Below are positions 19,115 to 28,292 of a stretch of 64,000 nt of DNA, piece by piece (position 1 is the stretch's first letter; each line of letters begins with the position of its first letter). The position numbers and the translations under genes are program-made. The notes under the pieces are model-generated. The model searched no databases and was not told the DNA's origin. It saw only the letters and a list, made by a program, of their open reading frames with translations. Origin of the DNA: Paralcaligenes sp. KSB-10 (GTDB taxonomy: Bacteria > Pseudomonadota > Gammaproteobacteria > Burkholderiales > Burkholderiaceae_B); assembly GCF_021266465.1 (NCBI RefSeq), contig NZ_CP089848.1, forward strand, positions 2,666,001 through 2,730,000, read 5' to 3'.

Positions 19115-20133
19115 GCATCTCCGTCATCGCGCCCGGCATGCTTTCAAGTTTCCAGGACCTGGGCCGTACCGGCTCACAACACCTTGGAGTCCCGGTGGGC
19201 GGGGCCATGGACAGCCGCGCCCACCGGCTTGCCAACCTTCTGGCGGGCAATCCCGATAGCGAAGCCACGCTGGAAATCACGCTTACCGGGCCGAAACTGC
19301 GCTTCAATTCGGCGTGCTGCATAGCCATCAGCGGTGCCGACCTGAGCCCAAGCCTGAACCAAAAAGCCATACCCAATAACCGCCCCATCATCATCCGGCC
19401 CGACGACGTGCTGGAATTCGGCAAGCGCAACAACGGAGCCCGCGCCTACCTGGCCATTCACGGCGGAATCGCCCTGTCGAATGTCCTGGGCAGCCGCAGC
19501 ACGAACTTGCGTGGCCAATTCGGCGGCTACCAAGGGCGGGCCCTGAAAAAAGGCGATACGCTGGCCCTGCGCCGCCACATCGCCGCCGACAGCCTCGATA
19601 CGCTGGCCAAAAGCCTCTGGAATACCAAAGTGTATTTGCCGGCAATCCTGGGATTGATGCCACGAACGGCCATACGTGCGCTGTCCGGAGAGCACAGCAG
19701 CCTGTTCAGCCCGCAATCCATGAACGATTTCTTCAATACCGGATTTCGCATCAGCCCACACTCGGAACGCATGGGCTACCGCCTCGAAGGTGCCAGGCTG
19801 AAGCTGAACACACCACAGCAACTCCCCTCCGAGGCCATCAGCTTTGGCAGCGTGCAGGTGCCTGCCGATGGCAATCCCATCATCCTCATGGCCGACCGGC
19901 AGACCACAGGCGGCTATCCTAAAATTGCCCATGTCGCCACGGTCGATTTACCGGTACTTGCCCAGTGCATGCCGGGCGAAATCCTGCACTTCGTCGAAAT
20001 CGACCTGGACGCGGCGCAACAACTCGACAGCCAGCGCGAAGAAGCCTTTGGCCGACTCCACCAAACCTTGGCCCCCTTGCGCGAACTGTTTAAACCATTT
20101 CGGGAAGAACTCAATGAGCAGTCTCGAACTTGA
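19111..20133 (+). CDS. pxpC: 5-oxoprolinase subunit PxpC
   Basis: KipA/PxpC-family (biotin-dependent carboxyltransferase-like) subunit, 340 aa. Family motifs are IAPGMLSSFQDLGRTGSQHL at the N-terminus, GVPVGGAMD, and MADRQTTGGYPKIAHV near residue 260. It works with PxpA and PxpB in pyroglutamate cleavage. Overlaps pxpB by 4 bases and pxpA by 20, indicating a tightly coupled operon. Confidence 0.94.
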   Translation: MSISVIAPGMLSSFQDLGRTGSQHLGVPVGGAMDSRAHRLANLLAGNPDSEATLEITLTGPKLRFNSACCIAISGADLSPSLNQKAIPNNRPIIIRPDDVLEFGKRNNGARAYLAIHGGIALSNVLGSRSTNLRGQFGGYQGRALKKGDTLALRRHIAADSLDTLAKSLWNTKVYLPAILGLMPRTAIRALSGEHSSLFSPQSMNDFFNTGFRISPHSERMGYRLEGARLKLNTPQQLPSEAISFGSVQVPADGNPIILMADRQTTGGYPKIAHVATVDLPVLAQCMPGEILHFVEIDLDAAQQLDSQREEAFGRLHQTLAPLRELFKPFREELNEQSRT

Positions 20134-20875
20134 TCTGAACTGCGATATGGGCGAAAGCTACGGCGCCTGGAAAATGGGCGACGACCTGGCCGTATTGCCG
20201 TTTGTCAGCTCCGCCAATATTGCCTGCGGCTTCCACGGCGGCGATCCGACCACCATGCGCAAGACCGTAGCCGCCGCCCTCGAACATGGCGTAGCGCTGG
20301 GAGCCCACCCAAGCCTGCCCGACCTGCTTGGCTTCGGCCGCCGCGAAATCCGCCTCAGCCCGCAAGAAGCCTACGACTGCGTAGTCGTGCAGATCGGCGC
20401 GCTCGCCGCCGTGGCCGCCAGCCAGGGAGCCAAACTGCACCACGTCAAGCCACACGGCGCGCTCTACAATATGGCGGCCAAAGACCCGGCCCTGTCCGAC
20501 GCAATCTGCCGCGCGGTAAAAGACGTGGACCCCGCCCTGGTCCTGTACGGACTGGCCGGCAGCGAGCTCGTCAAGGCGGCGCAGGCACTGGGGCTGCGCG
20601 CCGCGCACGAGGTCTTCGGCGATCGCACCTACCAGTCCGACGGCAGCCTGACACCGCGTTCGCAACCGGGATCCATGATCGAAGACGCCGACGCATCGCT
20701 GCAGCAAGTGCTTTCCATGGTGCAGCGCCGACGCCTGGCTACCCAGCAGGGCATCGAAATCGATGTGCAGGCCGATACCCTATGCCTGCACGGCGACCAG
20801 CCCGGAGCCGCCGTGTTTGCCAAAAAAATCCGCACAGCGCTCGAAGCCAAGGGTATCCGCATCGTTACTGTTTGA
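20114..20875 (+). CDS. pxpA: 5-oxoprolinase subunit PxpA (LamB/YcsF family)
   Basis: 253-aa catalytic-domain subunit of 5-oxoprolinase. Diagnostic motifs are LDLNCDMGESYGAWKMG, SSANIACGFHGGDP and HHVKPHGALYN, and the AHEVFGDRTYQSDGSLTPR region. The ATG at 20114 lies inside the end of pxpC. GGGAAGAA about 6 bases upstream is a plausible ribosome-binding site. It ends the operon; a 457-base gap with a large palindromic element follows. Confidence 0.95.
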   Translation: MSSLELDLNCDMGESYGAWKMGDDLAVLPFVSSANIACGFHGGDPTTMRKTVAAALEHGVALGAHPSLPDLLGFGRREIRLSPQEAYDCVVVQIGALAAVAASQGAKLHHVKPHGALYNMAAKDPALSDAICRAVKDVDPALVLYGLAGSELVKAAQALGLRAAHEVFGDRTYQSDGSLTPRSQPGSMIEDADASLQQVLSMVQRRRLATQQGIEIDVQADTLCLHGDQPGAAVFAKKIRTALEAKGIRIVTV

Positions 20876-21037
20876 ACGGGCCGACGACGTGCGGTCGCAA
20901 TGGCCGCCCCATTTAACAAAGTACCCACAGATTCACGCGCATCCGCACAAAGTGCCCGTACGATCCCCTCATAGCCGCGTTGGCCCATGATCCCGCAAAA
21001 AACATAGGCCTGCGACCGCCCAAAAACTCAGATGCGA

Positions 21038-21266
21038 GCGGGGGTGGCGGCCCAGGCGGGGTGGGCGAGCTTGAGTCCGCCGCGGCCGGCGCCTGGATCG
21101 GGATGCAAGGGAGCGGCTATTTGAGCGTCAAGGGTGTCCACAGCCCGGGGGGCTGTGGACGACGCGAGTTCCGCGACCGCCCGATCCAGGCGCCGGCCGC
21201 GGGCAGTCCTGGCAACGCCAGGGCCGGACGATGCGAGCTCCACCCTGCCTGGGCCGCCACCCCCGC
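21038..21266 (-). repeat. Nested palindromic element, copy C
   Basis: A 229-base element of stacked inverted repeats. Outer arms of 20 bp are perfect (21038-21057 with 21247-21266), and inner arms of 22 bp are perfect (21081-21102 with 21180-21201). At the apex a 10-bp stem (GTCCACAGCC with GGCTGTGGAC, 21136-21160) closes a 5-base loop. Read on the minus strand, the apical hairpin is preceded by AACTC and followed by TCAAATAG, and extended by GCGTC/GACGC. The same arrangement occurs in copies A and B. The sense strand matches that of the DUF3683 transcript, whose stop is 66 bases away. Confidence 0.8.
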
Positions 21267-21296
21267 GCCTTAAGAACGAATATGGCCGCCATAAAA

Positions 21297-21320
21297 AGGC
21301 AAAACAGCCCCGAGCGGGGC
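21297..21320 (-). terminator. Probable rho-independent terminator of the DUF3683 gene
   Basis: On the minus strand, the stem GCCCC-GCTC-GGGGC (21320-21307) is followed by TGTTTTGCC and more T residues. It lies 13 bases after the stop of the FAD/Fe-S oxidoreductase gene. The stem is short and the T-tract interrupted, so strength is uncertain. Confidence 0.55.
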
Positions 21321-21332
21321 GTTATCACTCCC

Positions 21333-24300
21333 CTACACCAACACCCTCTCTATCCCGCCGGCATTGGCCTCTTTCACATACGACTCCATCCAGCCCTCGC
21401 CCAGAATATGCCGCGCCATTTCAATCACGATGTAATCCGCCTCCATGCCCGTATCCCCTTCAAAACGGGACAAGCCCTGCAGGCATGACGGACAGGAAGT
21501 CAGTATCTTGACCTCGCCCTCGAAACCGTCGGCCCGTATCGCAGCCGTATTCTTGGCAAGCGCCTCTTCCTTGCGGAACCGCACCTGCGTGGAAATGTCG
21601 GGGCGCGACACCGCCAAAGTGCCCGATTCGCCGCAGCAACCATCGGCCTTGATGGTGCTGTCGCCCACCAGCGATTTAACCGTTTTCATGGGATCCTGCA
21701 GCTTCAGCGGAGTATGGCACGGATCGTGGTACATATAGCGCACACCCTTGACGCCCTGAATCTGCATCCCTTTTTCAAGCAGATATTCGTGAATATCGAT
21801 CAACCGGCAACCGGGAAAGATCTTTTCAAATTCATAGCCGGCCAACTGATCGTAGCAAGTACCGCAACTGACCACCACCGTCTTGATATCCAGATAATTC
21901 AGCGTGGTCGCCATGCGATGGAACAGCACGCGATTATCGGTAATGATTTTTTCGGCCTTGTCGTACATGCCGTTGCCGCGCTGCGGATAACCACAGCACA
22001 GATAGCCGGGCGGCAGGACAGTTTGCACACCCACATGCCACAGCATGGCCTGCGTAGCCAGCCCCACTTGCGAAAACAGACGCTCCGAACCGCAACCAGG
22101 AAAATAAAACACAGCTTCGCTTTCCGGCGATGTGGACGCCGGGTTGCGGATGATGGGCACGTAATCCGCATCTTCGATATCGAGCAGCTTGCGCGCCGTC
22201 TGCTTAGGTAAACCGCCCGGCATTTTTTTGTTGACGAAATGCACCACCTGCTCGCGTATCGGCGCCTTGCCCAGAGTTGCCGGCGGATGCGCCGTCTGCT
22301 TGCGGGACGGCATCGAGAAAAAGTCGTGGGCCAGGCGCTGCACCTTGTAGCCCACATCGATCATGGCCTTGCGCGTTGCCTTGATAACCCGCGGATCCTT
22401 GGCGTTCAAAAAGAACATCGCGGCCGTAGTTCCTGGGTTGAAGGACTTCTTGCCCATGCGGCGCAGCAAGGCGCGCATGTCCATGGACACATTGCCGAAA
22501 TCGATATCGACCGGACAGGGGTTATAGCATTTGTGACACACCGTGCAATGATCGGCAACGTCTTCGAATTCTTCCCAGTGCTTCAGGCTAACGCCGCGCC
22601 GGGTCTGCTCTTCGTACAAAAACGCTTCGATCAGCAGCGAAGTGGCCAGAATCTTGTTGCGCGGCGAATAGAGCAGATTGGCACGCGGCACATGGGTCGC
22701 ACAGACCGGCTTGCATTTGCCGCAACGCAGGCAATCCTTGATGGCATGAGAAATGGCGCCAATCTCGCTTTGCTGCATGATCAAGGATTCATAGCCCAGC
22801 AAATTGAAGCTGGGGGTCCAGGCATGCCGCAAATCGGCGCCCGGCATGAGCTTGCCGGCATTGAAACGCCCACTGGGATCGATGCGGCGCTTGTAGTCCT
22901 GGAACGGTTGAAGCTCTTCTTGCGTCAGGAATTCGTACTTGGTCAGGCCTATGCCATGCTCGCCGGAAATCACGCCATCGAGATCACGCGCGATCTGCAT
23001 GATGCGGGCCACTGTTTCGTTGGCCTCGCGCAGCATATCGTAATTATCGGAATTGACCGGAATATTGGTGTGCACATTGCCGTCGCCGGCATGCATGTGC
23101 AGCGCTACGAACACCCGGCCCTTGAGAACCCGGTCATGGATAGCCTGCAGTTCGGCCAGCACTGCGGCGAAGTCGGTTCCGGCGAAATAGCGTTCCATAA
23201 GAGCGCGCACTTCGACTTTCCAGGAGATGCGTATGCTGCGGTCCTGCACCACATCGAATAGCCTCGCCTCGGGTTGCGCGGCCAGCCGCTCGCCCAGGGC
23301 CGCGGCAAGGTGGCCCAAGCCCTGACTTTCCAGTGCCGGAAGCGCTTGCGCAAGCGGCATGTCGAGATTTTTCAGCAACCATGACCAGCGCTCGCGAACC
23401 GCGTGCAGGGTCTGGATGGCATCGTGCGTACGGGCCGCCAGTATTTCATCGCGCGTATGCTCGGCATCTTCAAGATCTTCGCTTTTACCTATGGGCAAAT
23501 CGCCATTCAGGAAGGACTCAAGCTGATCGAGCAGGCGCAGCTTGTTGCGCGTGGACAGCTCGATATTGATGCGCTCGATCGCATCGGTGTACTCACCCAT
23601 GCGATTCAGGGGAATCACCACATCTTCGTTGATCTTGAAGGCATTGGTATGGCGCGCGATGGCGGCCGTACGCGCACGGTCGAGCCAGAATTTCTTGCGC
23701 GCTTCGGCACTGACCGCTACAAAGCCCTCGCCGTGACGCGTGTTGGCAATGCGCACCACCTCGCTGGCCGCCACGGCTACCGCATCGGGATCGTCGCCGA
23801 CGATATCGCCGAACAGGACCATTTTCGGAAAGCCGCCGCGTTTGCTTTTGGTGGCATAGCCCACGGCGCGCAAATAGCGCTCGTCCAGATGTTCCAGCCC
23901 GGCCAGGATGGCGCCGCGTTCGCGGCCTTCGCCATCGAGATAGCCCTTGACTTCGAGAATGGATGGAATGGCATCCCGGGCCTGCCCGAAAAACTCCAGG
24001 CAAACCGTGCGAGTATGGCTAGGCATACGATGCAGGATCCAGCGCGCGGAGGTAATCAGGCCATCGCAGCCCTCTTTTTGCACACCCGGCAAGCCCGCCA
24101 GGAATTTGTCGGTCACATCTTTGCCCAGGCCCGCTTTGCGGAAACGCGAACCGTCGATGGTCAGTATTTCGCTGCGCAGCAGGCGGGCGCCGGGAGCCGA
24201 GTTGCCGTCGAACCACTGCAACTCGAATCGAGCCTGCGCAACGTCGTGGATCTTGCCCAGGTTGTGCTCCAGCCGCGTCACTTCGAGCCAATTGCCTTCC

Positions 24301-25274
24301 GGGTCGACCATGCGCCACCAGGCCAGGTTATCGAGCGCAGTGCCCCACAGCACAGCCTTTTTGCCGCCCGCGTTCATGGCGACATTGCCACCCACGCACG
24401 AGGCATCGGCCGATGTAGGATCGACCGCAAAGACGAAACCGGCGGCTTCGGCCGCTTCGGCAACCCGCTTGGTAACCACACCGGCGCCGGACAGAACCGT
24501 GGTGACCGGCTCGGCCAGCCCCGGCAGGGAGCTTGCCTCGACCGCACCCAGCGTGTCGAGTTTCTCGGTATTAATGACCACCGAGCGCCATGACAGGGGG
24601 ATGGCTCCTCCGGTATAGCCGGTGCCGCCCCCGCGGGGAATCATGGTCATGTCCAGTTCGATGCAACCGCGCACCAGGGCTGCCATTTCGGCTTCGGAAT
24701 CGGGGGTCAGCACCACGAACGGGTATTCGACACGCCAGTCGGTCGCATCGGTAACGTGCGAAACGCGCGACAAGGCGTCGAATTTGATGTTGTCCTTGGC
24801 CGTGGCGCGCGCCAGTCGGCGCAACACTTGCTTGCGCAAATCATGTGTCTGTACGAACTCGCTCTCGAACGCCGTCACGGCCCTGCGCGCCGCATGCAGC
24901 AGGCGCGCCACTTTGTCGTCGCGGCTTGTATCGCCGGCATCGCGGCGATGATCGATTTCGGTCAACCTGTGGTTCAGGGCCTCGATCAGCAGCCGGCGCC
25001 GCTTGGGATTGTCGAGCAGATCGTCCTGCAGATAGGGGTTGCGCCGAACCACCCATATGTCGCCAAGCACTTCAAACAGCATGCGCGCCGAACGGCCTGT
25101 ACGGCGCTCGTCGCGCAAATCCGAGAGCCACTGCCAGGCATCTTCGCCGAGCAGCCGGGAAACGATTTCGCGGTCGGAAAAAGACGTGTAGTTGTAGGGA
25201 ATTTCACGCAGGCGAGGCGTATCGGCCAGAGGGGCCGTAGTGCAAAGCAAATGACTGGCAAGGGGCGCGTTCAT
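21333..25274 (-). CDS. Giant FAD-linked/4Fe-4S oxidoreductase (DUF3683, GlcD-GlpC type fusion)
   Basis: About 1313 aa. The N-terminal DUF3683 region (for example [20 protein letters not shown]) is followed by a PCMH-type FAD domain with [16 protein letters not shown] and an FAD-oxidase C-terminal domain ([18 protein letters not shown]). Two ferredoxin-like clusters are [16 protein letters not shown] and [15 protein letters not shown]. Two CCG domains end the protein ([39 protein letters not shown]). The fusion resembles D-2-hydroxyacid (lactate/glycolate) dehydrogenases, but the substrate is unknown. The ATG at 25274 (MNAPLASH) is preferred over 25298. Confidence 0.88.
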   Translation of the reverse strand: MNAPLASHLLCTTAPLADTPRLREIPYNYTSFSDREIVSRLLGEDAWQWLSDLRDERRTGRSARMLFEVLGDIWVVRRNPYLQDDLLDNPKRRRLLIEALNHRLTEIDHRRDAGDTSRDDKVARLLHAARRAVTAFESEFVQTHDLRKQVLRRLARATAKDNIKFDALSRVSHVTDATDWRVEYPFVVLTPDSEAEMAALVRGCIELDMTMIPRGGGTGYTGGAIPLSWRSVVINTEKLDTLGAVEASSLPGLAEPVTTVLSGAGVVTKRVAEAAEAAGFVFAVDPTSADASCVGGNVAMNAGGKKAVLWGTALDNLAWWRMVDPEGNWLEVTRLEHNLGKIHDVAQARFELQWFDGNSAPGARLLRSEILTIDGSRFRKAGLGKDVTDKFLAGLPGVQKEGCDGLITSARWILHRMPSHTRTVCLEFFGQARDAIPSILEVKGYLDGEGRERGAILAGLEHLDERYLRAVGYATKSKRGGFPKMVLFGDIVGDDPDAVAVAASEVVRIANTRHGEGFVAVSAEARKKFWLDRARTAAIARHTNAFKINEDVVIPLNRMGEYTDAIERINIELSTRNKLRLLDQLESFLNGDLPIGKSEDLEDAEHTRDEILAARTHDAIQTLHAVRERWSWLLKNLDMPLAQALPALESQGLGHLAAALGERLAAQPEARLFDVVQDRSIRISWKVEVRALMERYFAGTDFAAVLAELQAIHDRVLKGRVFVALHMHAGDGNVHTNIPVNSDNYDMLREANETVARIMQIARDLDGVISGEHGIGLTKYEFLTQEELQPFQDYKRRIDPSGRFNAGKLMPGADLRHAWTPSFNLLGYESLIMQQSEIGAISHAIKDCLRCGKCKPVCATHVPRANLLYSPRNKILATSLLIEAFLYEEQTRRGVSLKHWEEFEDVADHCTVCHKCYNPCPVDIDFGNVSMDMRALLRRMGKKSFNPGTTAAMFFLNAKDPRVIKATRKAMIDVGYKVQRLAHDFFSMPSRKQTAHPPATLGKAPIREQVVHFVNKKMPGGLPKQTARKLLDIEDADYVPIIRNPASTSPESEAVFYFPGCGSERLFSQVGLATQAMLWHVGVQTVLPPGYLCCGYPQRGNGMYDKAEKIITDNRVLFHRMATTLNYLDIKTVVVSCGTCYDQLAGYEFEKIFPGCRLIDIHEYLLEKGMQIQGVKGVRYMYHDPCHTPLKLQDPMKTVKSLVGDSTIKADGCCGESGTLAVSRPDISTQVRFRKEEALAKNTAAIRADGFEGEVKILTSCPSCLQGLSRFEGDTGMEADYIVIEMARHILGEGWMESYVKEANAGGIERVLV

Positions 25275-25316
25275 GGCGTTGAAAAAGTGAAAAGCCATTA
25301 AAGAGACAGTGTAAGG

Positions 25317-25332
25317 GTTAACACCTTAACAC
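25317..25332. promoter_or_regulatory. Tandem 8-mer upstream of the DUF3683 gene
   Basis: TTAACACC and TTAACACA lie head to tail in GTTAACACCTTAACAC, about 43 bases before the start codon. Such a tandem could be a regulator site or chance; nothing else supports it. Confidence 0.2.
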
Positions 25333-25439
25333 AGCGGTATTTCCCGACAGGGGACTAGATATTTCAAGCTTTCAGATCCAGGCCCGATTTTAATCGATTC
25401 CAGCGCAAAACCTGTGGACCCGGGCCAAGGCCGCATGCG

Positions 25440-25976
25440 TCACGCATGCGGAAAAACCCACAGGAGTCCTCCGGTGAGGGCCACATAACGCAAAAACTTG
25501 CCCACCGCCATGTAAAAAACACAGGGCCAGAACGACAAGCGCATCCAGCCGGCTACGGCACATAAAGGATCCCCCACAACCGGCAGCCAGGCGAAAAAAA
25601 GAATGGGCGGGCCTACTCGATGCGACCAGCGGCTGATTTGAGCATGCCAGCGCCCGCCCGCCTTGTGCCGAAGGCCAGCCTGGCTCTCGGGCAAATGCCC
25701 ATGCTTCTCGTGCCAGCGCCTATAGGCTTTTTCCGCCGCCTCGCCGAGGCCGTAGGTAATCATGCCGCCCAGCGTATTGCCCGCGGCGGCAACCAGCATC
25801 GCCGGCCAGAACATGTCGGGAGCCATTTTGACGTAAGCGAAAACAGCCGGCTCGGAGCCCATCGGCAGCAAGGTCGCCGACACCAGGCTGACAAGAAAAA
25901 TAGCGCTCAGGCCCACTTTGGGCAGCGCCAGGGCAAGCAATAACCACTGTATCGAAGATTCCAGCCAAGTTTCCAT
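25440..25976 (-). CDS. YqaA-family (VTT/DedA-like) membrane protein
   Basis: 178-aa inner-membrane protein resembling YqaA, a small relative of the DedA/VTT family. It has a re-entrant-like segment GLSAIFLVSLVSATLLPMGSEP, AAGNTLGGMITYGLG, and the later motif FFAWLPVVGDPLCAVAGWMR, which is characteristic. DedA-type proteins are linked to lipid flipping and membrane homeostasis; the specific role of YqaA is not known. Divergent from ilvA across about 140 bases, and downstream of the DUF3683 gene with a 165-base gap. Confidence 0.85.
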   Translation of the reverse strand: METWLESSIQWLLLALALPKVGLSAIFLVSLVSATLLPMGSEPAVFAYVKMAPDMFWPAMLVAAAGNTLGGMITYGLGEAAEKAYRRWHEKHGHLPESQAGLRHKAGGRWHAQISRWSHRVGPPILFFAWLPVVGDPLCAVAGWMRLSFWPCVFYMAVGKFLRYVALTGGLLWVFPHA

Positions 25977-26117
25977 AGTGCGGTAGTTTAGCCTCGACCG
26001 GCGCAGGCTTGCGAAACCGAGGCTTTACGCGACTTTGCCCTGCCCATGCCGGGAATCGCCATGTGGTAATCTGCTTCTTTGTATTTTTTCTGCATCGGCC
26101 CCTTCTTTCTCCTCACC

Positions 26118-27626
26118 ATGTCAACCGACTATCTAAAGCGCATACTCACCTCGAAAGTTTACGACGTTGCCGTCGAATCATCTCTGGAACTGGCCCCCCA
26201 GCTATCGGCACGAATTAATAACAAGGTGTTCCTCAAGCGTGAAGATACTCAGGCGGTTTTCAGTTTCAAGCTGCGCGGGGCCTACAACAAAATGGCCAAT
26301 TTGAGCGCGGCCGAACTCAAGCATGGCGTTATTGCGGCATCGGCGGGGAATCATGCCCAGGGAGTGGCCTTGTCGGCCCGGCGCCTGGGCTGCCGCGCGG
26401 TCATTGTCATGCCCACCACCACTCCGCAAGTCAAAATCGATGCGGTACGTGGCTTCGGCGGCGAAGTGATCCTGATGGGCGACAGCTTTTCCGATGCGTA
26501 CTTGTACGCCAAAGAGCTGGAAAAGAAAGAAAAACTGACCTTCGTGCATCCTTTTGACGACCCCGATGTCATCGCCGGACAGGGCACGGTGGGGATGGAA
26601 ATCCTGCGCCAGCACTCCGGTCCGATCGACGCCATTTTCGTGGCCATAGGCGGTGGCGGCCTGATCTCGGGCGTGGCCGCGTATGTCAAACAATTGCGTC
26701 CCGAGATCAAGATCATAGGCGTGCAAACCACCGACTCCGACGCCATGATCCGCAGCATCAAGGCCGGGCGACGCATCGAGCTTACCGACGTGGGCCTGTT
26801 CTCCGACGGCACCGCGGTCAAATTGGTCGGCGCGGAAACCTTCAGGCTGACGCGCAAATACGTCGACGACTTCATCACCGTCGACACCGACGCCATTTGC
26901 GCCGGCATCAAGGATGTCTTCCAGGACACCCGCTGCGTCCTGGAGCCCGCCGGCGCCCTCGCGCTGGCCGGCGCAAAGCGCTACGCGGCCCAGAACAAAT
27001 GGAAAAACAAAACCATAGTCGCCATTACCTGCGGCGCCAACATGAACTTCGACCGATTGCGCTTTGTGGCGGAACGGGCCGAAGTGGGCGAAGCGCGCGA
27101 AGCCATCTTTGCGGTCACTTTGCCAGAAAAGCACGGCAGCTTCCGCGGCCTGTGCGAAGCGGTTGGAAACCGCAGCGTCACCGAATTCAATTACCGCATT
27201 TCCAACTCTGAAAAAGCCCACGTATTCGTCGGCCTGCAGATCTCCTCCCTGCCGGAGGCCGATAAAATCGCGGCGAATTTCCGCAAGAAGGGCTTTCCTG
27301 CGCTGGACCTGACGCACGACGAAATGGCCAAGGCGCATTTGCGCTATATGGTGGGCGGACGCTCGGCCTTGAGCGAAAATGAAGTGCTGTATCGTTTTGA
27401 ATTCCCGGAGCGTCCCGGGGCCCTGATGAAGTTTCTCAATGCCATGAACCCCGACTGGAACATCAGCCTGTTCCACTACCGCAACCAGGGCGACGACTAC
27501 GGCCGGATTCTGGTCGGCATCCAGGTCCCACCCCGCGACAAAAAACACTTCAAGGATTTCCTGGAAACCCTGGGCTACCCGTACTGGAACGAGACCGACA
27601 ACCCGGCGTATCAATTGTTCCTGTAG
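26118..27626 (+). CDS. ilvA: Biosynthetic threonine ammonia-lyase
   Basis: PLP enzyme (502 aa) deaminating threonine to 2-oxobutanoate, the first step to isoleucine. Schiff-base Lys51 lies in FSFKLRGAYNKMA and the PLP-phosphate loop is GGGGLISGVAAY. The C-terminal 180 residues form two ACT-like regulatory domains (VTLPEKHGSFRGLCEAVG and EFPERPGALMKFLNAM), so isoleucine feedback control is expected. The ATG at 26118 is chosen over an upstream ATG that would add a hydrophobic, non-family leader. It converges on apt with only 10 bases between stops. Confidence 0.96.
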   Translation: MSTDYLKRILTSKVYDVAVESSLELAPQLSARINNKVFLKREDTQAVFSFKLRGAYNKMANLSAAELKHGVIAASAGNHAQGVALSARRLGCRAVIVMPTTTPQVKIDAVRGFGGEVILMGDSFSDAYLYAKELEKKEKLTFVHPFDDPDVIAGQGTVGMEILRQHSGPIDAIFVAIGGGGLISGVAAYVKQLRPEIKIIGVQTTDSDAMIRSIKAGRRIELTDVGLFSDGTAVKLVGAETFRLTRKYVDDFITVDTDAICAGIKDVFQDTRCVLEPAGALALAGAKRYAAQNKWKNKTIVAITCGANMNFDRLRFVAERAEVGEAREAIFAVTLPEKHGSFRGLCEAVGNRSVTEFNYRISNSEKAHVFVGLQISSLPEADKIAANFRKKGFPALDLTHDEMAKAHLRYMVGGRSALSENEVLYRFEFPERPGALMKFLNAMNPDWNISLFHYRNQGDDYGRILVGIQVPPRDKKHFKDFLETLGYPYWNETDNPAYQLFL

Positions 27627-27636
27627 AAACTGCCCC

Positions 27637-28188
27637 TCAGGGCGCTGTTTCGGAAAAACTGCAGACGGTGTACAACGGCAGGCCGGTGGCCCTGACCGCT
27701 TGCGAGCCGCCCAACTCAGGCAGGTCGATAATGGCGGCGGCCTCAACCACATTGGCTCCCAGGCGCTGCAGCAATTTGGTGGCGGCCATCATGGTGCCGC
27801 CGGTGGCGACCAGGTCGTCGATCAGCAAAACCCGCTGCCCGGGCCGCACGGCATCGGTATGCATCTCGACGGTCGCGTTGCCGTACTCCAGCGTATATTC
27901 CTCGGCCACGGTGCGAAACGGCAGCTTGCCCTTTTTGCGCACCGGCACAAAGCCCAGATTCAGCTCGTACGCCAATACCGATCCCAGGATGAAACCCCTG
28001 GCATCGACACCCGCCACCAGATCCAGCCGCTGGCCTATATAGCGATACACAAACAAGTCGATCAGCACGCGAAACGAGCGCGGATCCTGCAGTACCGGCG
28101 TGATGTCGCGAAACATGACCCCCGGCCTGGGCCAATCGGGTACGCTGCGAATCGTGTTGCGAATGTAGTCGACGGGATCAGTACTCAT
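27637..28188 (-). CDS. apt: Adenine phosphoribosyltransferase
   Basis: Purine salvage enzyme (183 aa) making AMP from adenine and PRPP. The PRPP motif is [14 protein letters not shown], and the N-terminal family block is [34 protein letters not shown] and VRKKGKLP are also typical. The ATG at 28188 is preferred over one at 28218. Separate from the cyd operon upstream by about 100 bases. Confidence 0.96.
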   Translation of the reverse strand: MSTDPVDYIRNTIRSVPDWPRPGVMFRDITPVLQDPRSFRVLIDLFVYRYIGQRLDLVAGVDARGFILGSVLAYELNLGFVPVRKKGKLPFRTVAEEYTLEYGNATVEMHTDAVRPGQRVLLIDDLVATGGTMMAATKLLQRLGANVVEAAAIIDLPELGGSQAVRATGLPLYTVCSFSETAP

Positions 28189-28292
28189 GGGATTGGCCAG
28201 AAAGCGGAACGGAGGCAAGGCTCACTATACCTTGCCCGTGCGGGCAAAGCGTGCACGAACACATTTGTTACAAAACGCGTCACACCTTTGCC

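Larger units (their letters stand above)
20876..21332. other. Gene-free convergent gap between pxpA and the DUF3683 gene
   Basis: No credible gene. It holds palindromic element C (21038-21266) and a terminator-like hairpin (21307-21320). The first 160 bases show nothing recognisable. Short open frames on both strands here are by-products of the inverted repeat; their translations even share the ending HPAWAATPA because the arms mirror each other. Confidence 0.8.

Noticed and set aside
20980-21328. Short overlapping frames in the pxpA/DUF3683 gap
   Set aside because: They are translations of the two arms of element C; plus and minus products share the same ending because the arms are inverted copies. 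No ribosome-binding sites.
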